Shown here: one piece after another, positions 1 through 12,234 of the stretch
Layout of the letters: each line of letters opens with the position of its first letter
Position numbering within the stretch: position 1 is the first letter of the stretch
From: Microthyrium microscopicum
Lineage: Eukaryota; Ascomycota; Dothideomycetes; Microthyriales; Microthyriaceae
DNA: 64,000 bases
Direction of reading: 5' to 3'
Assembly: GCA_010405405.1 (NCBI GenBank)
Contig: MU004238.1
Coordinates: forward strand, 882,374-946,373
Translations under genes and position numbers: made by a program
The notes under the pieces: model-generated
Told to the model about the DNA's origin: nothing
Seen by the model: only the letters and a program-made list of their open reading frames with translations
The model's database searches: none

Positions 1-317
1 ATCACCAAGCAAGCCATTGAACGACATCTGATCAGCAAACTTCCCACAGGCAAACACCAAGGCTTTCTTGGCGAGCCTGCCTGTACGTGACTACTTATCA
101 CATTTTTGATCGTGTCTTGCTAACTTGTTCAACAGCAAGGCCGAAGAGAAGAGGACGAGGAGGCTCTACTCAGCCTTCTCAGCCAGAGTCGGCTGTTGTG
201 GATGCCAGTCGTGGCAATATCGTTGTGTTGGTTTCAGTGCCTTCTCGAGAAGGCGTAGCTGCTGTTGCAGCCGCTGCTGCCCATTATGGCGGTGTGGTGA
301 TTCGCGCCCATGAATGA
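1..317 (+). CDS. C-terminal end of an unidentified protein (partial, runs in from the left)
   Basis: The window opens inside an open frame. An intron at 83-135 has donor GTACGT and acceptor AACAG and joins two in-frame pieces (phase 1, T|CA). The spliced tail has a short helical segment (ITKQAIERHLISKLP), then a basic RPKRRGRGG patch, then a valine/alanine-rich end stopping at 315-317. The basic patch could be nuclear or DNA-binding, but the family is not recognised. The last exon carries the first copy of a 152-bp tandem repeat that contains its stop codon; the later copies lie downstream of the stop. Reading frame and splice sites are seen directly. That this is the true last exon is inferred. 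Confidence 0.5.
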
Positions 318-600
318 TATAGATACTGTATCATATGGAACCGGCTGTTGTGGATGCCAGTCGTGGCAATATCGTTGTGTTGGTTTCAGTGCCTTCTCGA
401 GAAGGCGTAGCCGCCGTTGCCGCCGCTGCTGCCCATTATGGCGGTGTGGTGATTCGCGCCCATGAATGATATAGATACTGTATCATATGGAGCCGGCTGT
501 TGTGCTGGTTTTTGTACCTTCTCGAGAAGGGCGCTGCTGCTGCTTCCCATTATGGCGGCGTTGTAATCCGTGCTCTTGAATGATTGTAGGTACTATAGCA
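191..600 (+). repeat. 152-bp tandem repeat, two near-full copies and one decayed copy
   Basis: Copy 1 starts at 191, copy 2 at 343 and copy 3 at 495, so the period is exactly 152 bp. Each full copy holds the C-terminal codons, the stop and about 35 bp of 3' sequence of the partial gene. Copies 1 and 2 differ at only a few bases, mostly in the alanine-codon run. Copy 3 lacks an internal segment and is more diverged, so it looks oldest. Confidence 0.9.
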
Positions 601-1600
601 GGGAACGGGCGCAAGAGGAAATGAGATTGAGAGCACCCTGGCAGGAAGAGCGATCCCAGGTCGTCAAAAGGATATACAAAGGTATCGATTACTTCTAATC
701 CAAGTCTTCACATTGTCGAAAGATCTGAGACCCTCTTCAAATACTTGTATCATCATCTTACCTAAAGTGTTCTCCCATTATCAGTCCGCTACCCTCCACC
801 GGTATAGTACTGTATCTCAGCATTGATAAAATTACTAGTGATATCATAATTAGAGCTTCAGTTGGCAGATATCTTGACTCCTTTATTGTCTTATCCTACT
901 GTGAACAAAATGGAGAATATGCGCCGACCAACTTCGTTGGCTAGTATCTGACATGTTCTAACCACTGCACCAACCGTCTTATCAACTGACACACACAGAC
1001 AACCGGTGGACAAAATAACTAGCGTGCTCCCATAGAGTTCGATGGCTCCCAAATGACACGCTTTTCTATCGATTGCTTTATCTCCCATCAAGGGCGTTTA
1101 TGCTAACGCAGTTCATCAAACGCGATGGAAAAAATAGTATTCTTTATTAAGTAGCGTTCATGGGAGCCATTGAAGTTAATGGGGGTACGCCAGTTATTTT
1201 GTTCATCGTTTGACAGACCATCAAGACCGTTCGATGGGAAAGTGATTGTCATCTTTTTATCAAAAGCGATGGTAGCCATCGACTTCGATGGTCAGCGTAG
1301 CAATTAGGTTGACCATTCTGTGGGCTCGCTAATGGACCGAAAATTTAGGATTGGTGTTCATACCTATGGTGACCGGGCACCTGGGCTTGGATAATAACTC
1401 TTTGGCGAACCCGAGGCTGCTAAGGATAGTAATAAGAAATTTCGAGATTTACATACTGATGTCTTAGACTTGCCCAACAACGATAATAAGGATTCTTCGA
1501 TCCGAGTCCTTTGAGTCAACGCAATGAACATAGCAGAATCTCCAAGCCAAAACCAATATCAGTCCACAAGCCCATAGTATAGGAGATCAGAGATACAAAA
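601..1600. other. intergenic, 3' side of both flanking genes, with a fold-back repeat
   Basis: No convincing coding region. The only structure seen is the inverted-repeat cluster listed separately at about 1004-1300. The remaining sequence between the tandem repeat and the xanthine dehydrogenase stop codon looks like ordinary 3' flank. Confidence 0.5.
1004..1207. repeat. imperfect inverted repeat (fold-back / MITE-like)
   Basis: The arm at about 1004-1050 (containing ACAAAATAACTAGCG and GATGGCTCCCA) is matched as reverse complement by about 1161-1207 (TGGGAGCCAT, CGCCAGTTATTTTGT). The arms are about 48 bp, roughly three-quarters identical, with a 110-bp loop; most mismatches are transitions. 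More TCGATGG/CCATCGA blocks lie outside, including CGATGGTAGCCATCG near 1267-1285. No target-site duplication was identified. Confidence 0.6.
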
Positions 1601-4600
1601 TTACGTAACCACAAAGAAACTCTTCTCCCCATCCTTTGGCACAGCAGTTCCCCTCTTCAAAATCGGATCCGCACAACTCGTCCGAATCCTCTCCACAGTA
1701 GCCGGACTCTTCAAGCACAACACATCCTCCACACCCCACTGCTTCCGCGCCGCCTTAAGCGCATCACGAATCGCAAAGAACACTGCGCTCCCCATAAACA
1801 ACGGCGGCTCACCCACACCTCTCGACCGCTGTATCGTACGCAGATTCTCCCACGTCACATCCTTGAGAATACTCACATTAAACTCTTGCGGGATATCTCT
1901 GAACCCAGGGATCTTGTAATTGCCTGGCCCACGCGTAAACATTTGTCCGTTGGCGCGTAGCCAGAGTGGTTCTTCAGTGGTGAAGAGTCCTTGGCCTTGG
2001 ACAAAGGCGCCTTCGATTTGGCCATAGTCGATGGAGGGGTTGATACTGCGGCCAACGTCCATTTTTATGTCGGCGCGTAGACAGGTCCAGTCGCCGGTGA
2101 GGGTGTCGATTTCGACTTCGGCGGCTGTTACGCCTTGGGTGAAGTAGAAGAACATTTGGCCGGTATTTTCGCCCCATACGTAGCCGATATCAGGGGTCTT
2201 GTAGAAGCCTTGTGCGCTGAGGTTTACACGCTCAAAGTAGGCTGCGTGTGCGAGTTTGCTCATTGGTGCGTCTGGGCCGAGCTTTTCACGGAAGGGAGCG
2301 AGACGTTCATTCAGTTGCTCGCAGGCGTTGAATATGGCGTAACCGTTGAGATCAGAGCTGGCGGAGGCGGCGGTGGAAGAAGTGTTGGCGACGGTGTTAG
2401 TGGCGGTTTCACTGATGAAGATATTCTCGGGCGAAACTTGAAGGGCTTCGGCCGCGATCATGATCATCTTGGTGTGTAAACCTTGGCCCATTTCTGTGCC
2501 GCCGTGAGCTAGGAGAACACTGCCGTCGTGGTATATGTGGACGAGGGCACCTGCTTGATTGAGGAAGAGGGCGGTAAAGGAGATACCGAATTTGGTGGGA
2601 ATCAATGCCAGGCCACGCTTATTCCATTTGTGAATCTTGTTGTACTCGGTGATAGCCTCTCGTCGGCTTGCGTAGTTTGTTTCGTCTTGTACTTGTTGAT
2701 ACATGAGCGGTACATGCCAATCCTTAAGTTCCTGGTTGAAATGGGTGTTTTCGCCTGCTTTGTACATGTTGATTTCACGAAACCTTTCCACTGGAATTTT
2801 AAGATGATCCGCTACCTCTTCCATGAAGGTTTCTGCGAGGAACATTCCTTGTGGTCCACCAAATCCACGGAAAGCTGTGTTTGATACAGTGTTGGTCTTT
2901 GCGATACGTCCACGAACATAGACATTGGGTATATTGTAAACACCATCGCTGTGAGAAAGGGCACGATCAACAACAGCAGCGCTGAGATCTTGTGTCCATC
3001 CACCATTGTTGAAGACATCAGCATCTAAAGCTTGCAATTTACCATCCTTGTTGACAGCAACCTTCCATCGGTATAGGAAAGGATGACGCATACCAGAAGT
3101 AAGCATATCATCATCTCTGTTCAACATGCATCGAACAGGTCGCCTAGTTTTGTTGGCTGCAGCAGCGCATATGCCGGCAAGTTGAACTGATCGAGTTTCT
3201 TTACCACCAAATCCACCACCGATTCGCTTCACACGACAGACAACCTTGTTTGCCGCGACTCCAGTGACTTGTGCAACATATGCTTGTGTTTCCGATGGGT
3301 TCTGCGTTCCGCTGAAAATTTCCATTTCACCATCTTCCGGTTTTGGAATAACCACGCAAGCTTGAGTCTCAAGATAAAAATGTTCTTGAGCACCCATTCG
3401 AGAAATTCCAGTGAAAACGTGGTCGGCAGTTTTGAAAGCATCTTCCACATCACCATTCTTGATGTAATGATAGTGATCAAAGAAGCTTTCCTTTTCGATA
3501 GCCTCCTCAATCGTATAAATGGCTGGAAGTTCTTCATATTCGATTTTCACAGCTCTGGCAGCGGCCTCTGCTTGCTTGGCTGTTGACGCAACTATAACAC
3601 CAATGGGTTGTCCGGCACTGAATACTTCATCAACTGCGAAAAAGGTCTCATCACAATTTGGCGCTCCCCACCAGTTGGCTTCCGGGTTTGGCAGATCTCG
3701 ATGATCCACGTAATCATGAACGCCAGGCATATCCAAAGCAGCAGCAGTGTCTACAGAAAGAATTCGAGCATGAGCCTTTGTCGATAGAACCATGTGTCCA
3801 AAGAGTTCATTCATCTGGACAGGTATATCATCCGTATACTGTGCTTCTCCGGCGCATTGCTTGAGGGCAGCAACATGGGGTTTGGCTTTTCCAAGAACTT
3901 GTTTCGTGTATGCCTGAGTAGCTTCGTGATCCTTTTGGCCAGTCGATATCAATCTCTCCATCTCTCCAACTGCCTCTCCATCCGCTTCTTCATGTCCAAG
4001 TTGCTCCAATATTTCATGGTAGAACTTGTAGAAAAAGCTAAGTGCCAACGTCTTTCGGTAAGTGGCCATACCTCCTGGAACACCAAATCGGAGATCGAAA
4101 TCCTGTTCGAGAGCATTCATCGCTCCTTCTAGAGTGCTCTGCTCAGTCAATACTTTTCCTTGTAGATATTCTACGGCCTTCTTGGCCATAACAGTAGTTG
4201 GTGCCATGCCACCATAGACAAGGCTCGAGTCTTCGACGACATTGTTTTCGTCCAGAACCATCCTGAGAGCAGCATTGACGATGGCAATATCATCATCTTT
4301 TCTTTTGGCTTGCTTGAAAGCGCTCATATACTCGCCCTTTTCTCTTGCAACAGGAATTCGAATGGAAGCAATGATGGCATTCGGTGGGAGTGCTGTCGTC
4401 CGATAGCCCTTGAAGAATGAGAGCATTGGGATTTCAATTGTTTCGTCGATTGATTTGGCAATAATCACAGAGTTTGTAGCCATGAAAACCGGGTTCAAGT
4501 CTGAAATTGGGGAAGCAGTGGCGAGATTTCCTGCTGGTGTTCCGACATTTCGAATTTGTCTTCCAGCAAAATATCTCAGTTGCTTTAGAACAGCAGCGAA

Positions 4601-5740
4601 AGGTTGTGATTTCTTGGGTCCGTAATGCTCAATAGCTTTTTGCATAATGTGTTCGACATCTGTTAAGATGACATTGCCTCCAAGCTCAATATGATCATCA
4701 TTGAAGGTATATCCTCGAAGTTCTGCAATATCACCCACAAACACGGATGGGTCGTACTTCATAGCCTTGAACTTGACCTCGATTTGTGTTTCCGTGCTTC
4801 CACCAATAATCTTCGCACTGGGAAATGTACCTTTGATTTGCAAAAGCTGTTCCAATGTTGCTGGGCGTAGCCATTTCTTTCGCTTATTGCCAAAAGCTAA
4901 AGCTTCATATTTGTGATTCTTCAGTGCTGGAGGGAAGATGAGTTCTGTGTCCGGGCTGTATTCAATAAATTCCGGAGCTTTGAATTGTTTGGCTGGGTTA
5001 GTCTCCCGATCTCCAGTCATACAGCAAGCGCCATCTGGACCCTTTTTCATACAACAACCCGAATCACCACTGGCACTATCATCGTTGCTGCTAGTATCAG
5101 ATTTGCAGCAGCCTGCAGAGACGCTGAAAGACTGAGCAGCATCCAGCAGTGGTCGATAACCAGTACAACGACAAAGATTGCCATCAAAGGCCTCTTCGAC
5201 ATCTGATTCGTTGGGCTTTGGGTTGTTCCGAAGGAGAGCGTACATGCTCATAACAATGCCGGGGGTACAGAAGCCACATTGACTTCCATTGCCTTTGGCA
5301 AATCGCTCTTGTACTGGGTGAGGCCGTTTGGAGTTTCCGATACCTTCGACGGTGACAACATGTTTGCCATCAACACTGACAAGTGGGGCAAGACAAGCAT
5401 TGACTGAAGCGTGATAGATTTGTTTGGTGGTGGGGTTATATTGTGAGACAACCTATATCAACGATTAGTATCCAGACGAGGCTGAAGTTATCAAGTGGCG
5501 ATGGATAATACTTACAACTGTACAAGCACCACATCCTCCTTCAGCACATCCAAGCTTTGTTCCAGTCAGGCCAATTCCTCTCAAATATTCCAAGAGAGTG
5601 ACTTCTGGATCGGCGGTATCAAGGACGACTTTGGTGCCGTTAAGATAGAACTTTAGAGTGTCATGATAGTCAGAGGTAAGAGCTGCAAGCTGTTTGGCAG
5701 CATCATCGCTGACAGCTGAAGTGACAAGTCCTGGAGACAT
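1601..5740 (-). CDS. hxA: xanthine dehydrogenase (purine hydroxylase I)
   Basis: Oxidises hypoxanthine to xanthine to urate in purine breakdown, using molybdopterin, two 2Fe-2S clusters and FAD. Two exons, 5740-5516 and 5452-1601, joined across a 63-bp intron (GTAAGT donor, ATATAG acceptor); 1,358 residues, normal for the family. Cluster I ligands are C65, C70, C73 and C95. Cluster II is CGFC at 134-137 and CRC at 169-171. FAD domain follows ([10 protein letters not shown]). The molybdenum domain has [18 protein letters not shown] and GVGEPPLF with the catalytic Glu near 1290. The Arg of VVDRAL matches the bovine substrate residue Arg880, which favours a true purine hydroxylase over a nicotinate hydroxylase paralogue. 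Three CC pairs (190-191, 208-209, 218-219) sit in the linker after cluster II. The upstream AGATAAG may serve a GATA nitrogen regulator. Symbol follows the Aspergillus name. Confidence 0.96.
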
Positions 5741-7078
5741 ATCTGATCAGATTCGAGCTGTAGCTATGGTCACAACATTGATTAGAGTAAGAAAGAAGTG
5801 GATGAGGCTTTAGGAAGAAATAGAATTCTTATCTACAGCAGCGATCTCACAGGTTGAATGTGCTGCAGCTAAAGATGAGCGGATAGACGTCAGGGAAGGG
5901 CTGCAACCGTGGGGCAAACCAATGTTTGACGGCGGGGTCCGCCGACCAGATCAACCATTGGCCGCATCTCAGTTGAATTGATCTTCTTAAAGGTCGTGAT
6001 CCTGGCGATGGATACAACTCGGGCGGGACAATATGATGCTAGCTGGATATGGAAGTGGTGATGATTTCTTTGGTGTTGAGATCATTTCAGGGATCTGCAT
6101 TGACACTGAAGACCCCCAGCCAGGAGCAACGAGATCTGCCAGCATCTGAGAAAGGGGTCGGATGAGAGGCGTAATTTATTGGGAGAAGGCGTCAAACCGG
6201 AACCAACGATACCTGTCTCAATTTCGGTCCAATCCCAGATATATCTCCTAGGATACTCTATATTTACCATGTCCGGGCACGTCTCAAAGACCAAAGACGC
6301 GTGCCGTGGTTGACTGCATGTTTTATCGGATCTACCTTTAAGAAACTCAAGAACAAACAAGATATAGGGAAGCCGTGGTATATCAACAGTCAGTAAGGAG
6401 GAAAATGTAGAATGGAGACCAGGTTAATTGGTTGGGCGGCCGCGGATTGAGGATGATGGAGATGAATGGGGAGGTATTGGGCTTTGCGGCTGTGTAGAAT
6501 GCTTCATTTGCCAGCAACACATTGAATACCTTGGAAGGGCCCCTTTTATCTCCCACTCCAACTTGACCACCACAACCTCTCTCACACTCTCCTCTCACCA
6601 ACTATTGACTCTTCCTTGTCTTTCTATCGCTACCGTGTCTGTGCCGCCATCTATCTCTCAAATACTCTGTACTCCTTAACCAACTAACACACAGTGCGTA
6701 CAACCATCGTGCTTTTGGTTCCTGCCAAGATCAAATCCCCCTGCTGTTGTTCACTGTCTCTGCCCACTTATTGTCTCTGTTCAAGAGGTGCTACCGCTGC
6801 TTTCAAACACTCCTCCTGGTCTCTCTCTCCTAAACCTTATCAAACCTGGAATATTTCATCGCATTACCATTCTGTTCCATCCGAGACAAGCCGCAATTTG
6901 GTTTGGCCAAGTCACGTTTATATCCCATCCACGGTTCAACCATCCACCAATCCAACTTCGGTCCGTTTCCTCAACCGCCATCCTCACCCACTTTCTGTTC
7001 CATCTTCCTTCCTCGCCCTCTTTCGTCTCTGCCACTCACTACTCCTTCTTTCACTGTAAACCTCGCACTTCTTACAAT
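5741..7078. promoter_or_regulatory. divergent intergenic promoter with pyrimidine-rich leader
   Basis: Lies between the start codons of xanthine dehydrogenase (-) and the F-box/2EXR-like gene (+). From about 6540 to 7075 the plus strand is strongly C+T rich with many CTCTCT and CCTTCC runs, typical of fungal core promoters and 5' leaders. No other gene is supported here. Confidence 0.5.
5828..5834 (-). promoter_or_regulatory. GATA-factor site upstream of xanthine dehydrogenase
   Basis: On the minus strand this reads AGATAAG, an HGATAR site about 90 bp upstream of the start codon. Purine-catabolic genes in ascomycetes are typically under AreA/NIT2 GATA control. I found no palindromic UaY-type TCGG-N6-CCGA site. 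Function is inferred from one short match. Confidence 0.35.
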
Positions 7079-8121
7079 ATGGACGACATACAACAATCCC
7101 GCGGCGTCTGCCTCTTTGATCTTCCTGCTGAAATACGCGCAATGGTCTACCAATCACTACTTATTAGCGACACTGCATACCGACTAGGACATCACGGCCC
7201 GTATTCCCACGAGAAGAGAGATCAAAACACAGACATAGGCAAAATATACCCATCAATACTGGCAACATGTCAAGCTGTATTTGCAGAGGCCTCAGAAGTG
7301 CTTTATGGCGATAATACGTTTTATTTGGGTACGTTCATTCCATGAGGCCTGTAACGTTCTGATCAATTTCCCTTTCGTCCGTCACATGTGATGAGCGCTT
7401 TATGCTATGCATTGCATAATATACGGATATCAGAATCGGATGGGGAAAATACCAAACTTTAAATTTGCAGAATAGAAAGACTCAGGCTAACCGCAAACCT
7501 ACAGGTCCCGTCGGTCACAAACCCACTTACTCCGCTTCCTTCATCACCAGCATCGGTGCCCATAACGCAGCCAAAATCCGCACTCTCGTAGCTCACTGTG
7601 TACATCCCATCCACCTATCGCCTCGATACCTGAAACAATGGATATCGTCGTACGGTCTCGATATCAGCAGAGTTAAAGTCCTAGCCATCAGCTTTAGCCC
7701 TTGCATCACTGGTGAAAACTCCACCATCTCCATCCGTTCCTACCCAAGCCTTCCCGCCATATCTGCTACACTTCCACAATACATGGGACCACCCGGTGGA
7801 CATTTCCACATGATGAACCACTTGCTTCTACCGGGCTCGCATACGACGCTTCCACCGGCCCCCAATGTTGTCGGAAGCAACGCCAGTTCTCACACAGACG
7901 AACAAGAGATGTTGAAAATGCAGATTAAGATCCAATTCGAATATGCATTGATGGAAGGCCGAATGGCAGATCAGGCCAAGGACTGGGTGCCCATGGTCCC
8001 AGCATCAAGACAAGACGTCATGAAATGGGCGGAATTGAAAAACACAGACCTGCGCTCCGGAAAACGTTGGCTTCTATACGTGTGCCCGACATTTCAGCGA
8101 AAGCTTACTCTACGCTTTTGA
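7079..8121 (+). CDS. F-box/2EXR-like domain protein
   Basis: Two exons, 7079-7328 and 7505-8121. The 176-bp intron (GTACGT donor, CCTACAG acceptor) joins in phase 1 to give 288 residues. The N-terminus reads LFDLPAEIRAMVYQSLL, the leucine/proline opening shared by fungal F-box-like and 2EXR proteins, followed by ILATCQAVFAEASEVLYGDN, the usual second helix. The rest (KIRTLVAHCVHPIHLSPRYL) resembles the strand-helix units of that family. Such proteins are often taken as substrate adaptors of SCF ubiquitin ligases, but many are uncharacterised. The start was chosen after the pyrimidine-rich leader; an in-frame extension upstream is rejected. The intron is longer than most here, which leaves some doubt about the splice. 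Confidence 0.7.
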
Positions 8122-8865
8122 TTCGATGGCAATGGCACGACTGTCTTTCGGAGACTCAGGTACATGTCTCCTGAAAAGCCAGCATGGACACCAACTATGA
8201 AAAATCATCTCATAACATCTCAGCAGACTCCACTCTCCCAAGAACGAAACCCTTACACAACTCTCCCACCAAACTCAACCCCTACCATACTCTCATCACA
8301 TGACTCTCAATTTTGATCTGTTTTTCCAGCGACTTATCACGCATCTAATGTTAATCATCGACCAACGATTCGGGCACTAATGCACCCGCCCCTCCTCACG
8401 GCCCTCTCATGTCTCCAGCATATCAGCCTTTGCACTATTACTCTATTCCTCTTTTCGGGCGGTCAAAGATACCCACTTAATCATTTAATCGGCGTTCTTC
8501 CTTACTATCTTTTGTGGTACTATTTTGTTGGTTTTGAAAAATGCAGCGATTTATCATGTCATTTGCCAGTGGGCCTGTAATTGGAGCAAGTCACTAATGG
8601 ATTCTAAATCTGGACGCATACGGTTTTCTTGTACGTTGTGTTTTCACTATCAGCGGCTGGATTGGAAGAGCATAGCACGGCAATTGTAGAAGTATTCATG
8701 TTTTGTGGTATTAGCTGTCGAATGTGGAGTAGCTGAACTATTATACCTTTGCGAATCTTGAAACCTTTTCCCTCAATTTTGGATATTTCTCTTGGTGTTC
8801 TTTATAGTCTCTCATACTCTTCATCTCGCGTCTCCTTTTTGGCTCCAGTCAGGTTCCTATAATCC
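8122..8865. other. convergent 3' intergenic region
   Basis: Between the stop codons of the F-box/2EXR-like gene (+) and SPO22 (-). T-rich stretches near 8430-8540 and 8760-8840 fit 3' untranslated regions. No gene seen. Confidence 0.5.
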
Positions 8866-11800
8866 CTAGATTTCATCACTCGCGTCCTTTCCCTGCCACA
8901 TCAATGCCGAATATCGCTCTTGCAGCAAGCTCGTCAGTCCCTGATCATCAGACTCGCCAGCGAGAGCCAACGCCTTCTCCGCCCATCGTGCACAACCTGC
9001 ATCATCACCAGCGCTGAAATAGTCGATGGCGTGGTTGAATGCGGTGGTTGTGAGGTATTCGAGCTCGGTCTGCGGGAAGCATGTATCAAGCTGTGACGGA
9101 TTAGTATGAAAGGATGATTGGCGAAGATGGATACAAGTACAGTGCGTAGCGCTTTGGCGGCGGAGATGGCCTGGTCGATACATTGCATGGCCAGCGCGTC
9201 GTTGCTGGTGAGCGCGGTCTGGAAGAGGCAACGTAGCCAGCGTGCCATGGCCATAGGGTTGGTTTTTGAGGAAAGGGAATGGTTGATGATATCCTAGGGA
9301 TGTTAGTGGACTTCTTAGTGGGAAACTGATTTGTAGAAGCGCTGAGTGTACTTTGAGAAATGAGAGCGTTTCTGGAAAGGGTCAATTCCTATAACAACTA
9401 GTTCCAATGAACGGAGCGAGACTTACTGGCTTGATGCGAAGGTTTGAGACCTGCTTTGACAATCTCCTCGTGCAGTAGAAAGCCCAGGTCGGCGAGAGTA
9501 TCCCATACTCTAGCTTTGTTGGTGTGTTCGAAGCAAATCTACCATAAGTCAGTTGAAAGAGTTCTCATGATCAAAGAGCCAACAGACAGGAAATAGATAG
9601 GTTGCGTCATCCCATTTTTTCAGTCGTATAAATGCTTCCAATTCGTATTTGACAGCATCGAAATGCTTCTCTTGTAAATCTGCCAGCCAATGGTCGTCTA
9701 GTTGAGAATCCAGAAGCTTTGTAATGGATTCTCTCAGTCCCTTGGCATGTCTGATGGCGATAGTATAATGTTGATTCTGAAAAGCTTAGATTAGTACCTG
9801 GCGATGAGATCAGAAATATCGCTCACTGAAATATCAATCTCATCGGCAGCTCGTGCAAGAACAATGTTGGCTACCAAGGCAAGGAAATAACAAAAAACAC
9901 GTCGAAGCCGTAGATCCTGAAGACTCTGTTCATCACTTTCAGATAGCAGAATACCAATGAACTGTGAAATAGTTAGTGGACAGAACACCAGACCAATGTT
10001 AGAAAGTACTTGGTTGCAACAAACGGCTAGTCTCGATAGATGCAATGGATCAAGAATAGCACAATGCTCAAGGGCAAAGTTGTAGCTATTTCTTGAGAAC
10101 CACTCCCATTCGGATTTGGAAAAGTCCATAGATTTGTGGACCAAACTCGAGATGACACTCTGGGCGGAAGCTAAGCCGAGACATCAGTACTGTCTTGATA
10201 AGACATATTGAGCCAGCTTACCTCCTTCAAAGGCACGGCAGAAGTTCTCGACTAGCTCTGGATTGGGTAATTTTGAATCTCCCATCTCCGATTTCAACAG
10301 TTTGATCAGGCAACTAAGGATTGTCAGTGAGATTCCTCAGCAAACGTTCTACAGTGAGAAAACAAATACCGAAGCATGGCTGGAAGATGGACTCCTTCAG
10401 GGGCCGTATATTTGTATTTTTCGAGAACGACATGAAGAGCCTTGATGGTAAGAGGTCTATTACTCGCTTGCTGCGACTCTAGTACACAGGCATAAAGAAT
10501 AGTAGCATCTTTTGTCGATGCTTGTACAATAACGTCCAGGCATTCTGCTGCTTCTTGTCGTGAGCGTCATCTGCATAAATTGGAGGAAAGAACTTACCCA
10601 GCTGTTCATCTTCTGTACGGATTGCCACTTTGAACAAGAGGAAGCGTGATTGAGGAGAACTCTGTGCCAACTCGCTCATGGAGAAAAATGCTTGACGGGC
10701 GTCATTCCAACTCTGGCGGGCAATGGCACACTGCATTATTTTGCGTGATATCTTGGCCTTGTTATTGTCGCCACACTTGACGAACAGTTGATGGTTAGCA
10801 AGATTGCAAATTGCTTCGGTTTGTTGATAATTTGTCTGATTAAACGAGCTCTCAACCAGCTTCCAGAGTAAGGTTTGAGCAGCATGTGTGGCAGCAGGTG
10901 AGTATGAGGATGTGATGTTCGAGGAGACCAGGTCCAGGAATGATCGAAGAGTCTCCATCAAAGACGATATTTGAGTGTTGCTTGTGGTTATCCAGATTCT
11001 CATCACAGTCACACGTTCAATGTATTCCATCTTTCCACTTTCGAAGAGTCGAATTGATAAGAGTTGTGCAAGGCAGTCACAGGCTATTTCCGGATTGAAT
11101 TTCCTGAGTTTGTGTATATGATGCATGAGAGTCTTGAAATTGGGTTTTGTCAGATGGACTGATCGAAATAGCCTCAGAAGGGTACCATGGTAAACACTTA
11201 TATCGGGCTGTGTCTCTGCAGAAAGAATCTCCAGTTTTAGCAAAGAGACTAGCATCTTGTCCCCGTACTCCGTGTCCATAAGTTGCACAACCTCCCGCGC
11301 TTTTGCATTAGACTGTTCTGTTCCAAGGGCAAGTAGTGACTTTGTCAGGAGATGCATGGCACTCATCTTCAAATCCGGCGCCAGATCACTTAAGACATCC
11401 AGCTGTTGATCTGCGAGCGCATCACAAGCACGTTCAAGCCACCGAGATGCAGCATCGAATTTCTTTAGATTGTATTCTTCTTTGCCAATCTCGTAGAAAG
11501 TATCAGCAAACTCTTCTGCGGTGACTGGATCAGCGGAAATTTCTTGGCTGCGTTGCTTCTGGTACATCTGCTCGGCAACATCCAGCTTGAATTGCTTCCA
11601 GGCCTGTCAAAATTAGATCAAAATATGAAGAGAAGGAACCAGTACACAAACCAACAGAATTTGAAGCAACGAATACTGGTCCATCGATCTCTGGTGTACT
11701 GCCATGTCTTCGGGGGTAACATCAGTAGTACTTGCTGTCTGACTAAAGTACCGTCCAGCGCATTCCAACAGGCCTACACCAAGAGCATACTCTGAAAAGC

Positions 11801-12234
11801 GTACGCATGTTTTTGTAGCTCTCAATATCACTTTGACAACTCGAGTCGCGTTCTCCCAATTGCCCATTCTTCCCCCATTGGCACCGTCTAGCATGTAGCT
11901 TGCAAAAACGCGAAGTAGACAAGGCATGGTCTGATTTGAATCGCCATTTTCGCGTATCAGACGTGTCGAAAGGTTCCATAGTTCGGTGCCTTGCGCATCG
12001 AACTCTCCTAGAAGCGATGAAGGCGGTTTGAGCGGGAACGTAGGAAGATGGCTGCGTAGCTCGGGCGCAAGTGTGTGATCGGTAGGATTGTTTTCTAGCC
12101 GGGAAGGCACCACGCGGGCAAAAGCTTTGAGTCGTTAGCATCGTGTTTCGATAGCCATCTAGGCCTTCCTTACCAAGTATTGTGCCTGCTCGTTTGTCCT
12201 TGTCAGCTCGAGCAGCGTCAGCTTGTGGTGCCAT
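8866..12234 (-). CDS. SPO22: meiosis protein SPO22/ZIP4
   Basis: Twelve exons, all phases consistent: 12234-12174, 12124-11652, 11603-10598, 10544-10370, 10313-10222, 10170-10010, 9961-9827, 9776-9588, 9538-9427, 9389-9352, 9293-9141, 9090-8866. The product is 939 residues. SPO22/ZIP4 (TEX11 in animals) is a TPR-like scaffold of the ZMM/synapsis-initiation complex that promotes class I crossovers in meiosis. The sequence is a run of paired helices with TPR-like spacing (FADTFYEIGKEEYNLKKFD, WLERACDAL) and the family's central block (HIHKLRKFNPEIACDCL). The first ATG is used; in-frame TTG and GTG codons nearby are not starts. The tenth exon is only 38 nt. The donor at 9587 (GTCTGT) is weak. 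The family call is firm; the exact ends of some short exons are predicted. Confidence 0.88.

Noticed and set aside
5248-5451. Separate small gene inside xanthine dehydrogenase
   Set aside because: It is another frame of exon 2; the dehydrogenase frame across the intron gives the conserved second iron-sulfur domain.
6788-7078. In-frame upstream extension of the F-box/2EXR-like gene
   Set aside because: The region is C+T rich leader sequence; the ATG at 7079 starts the conserved part.
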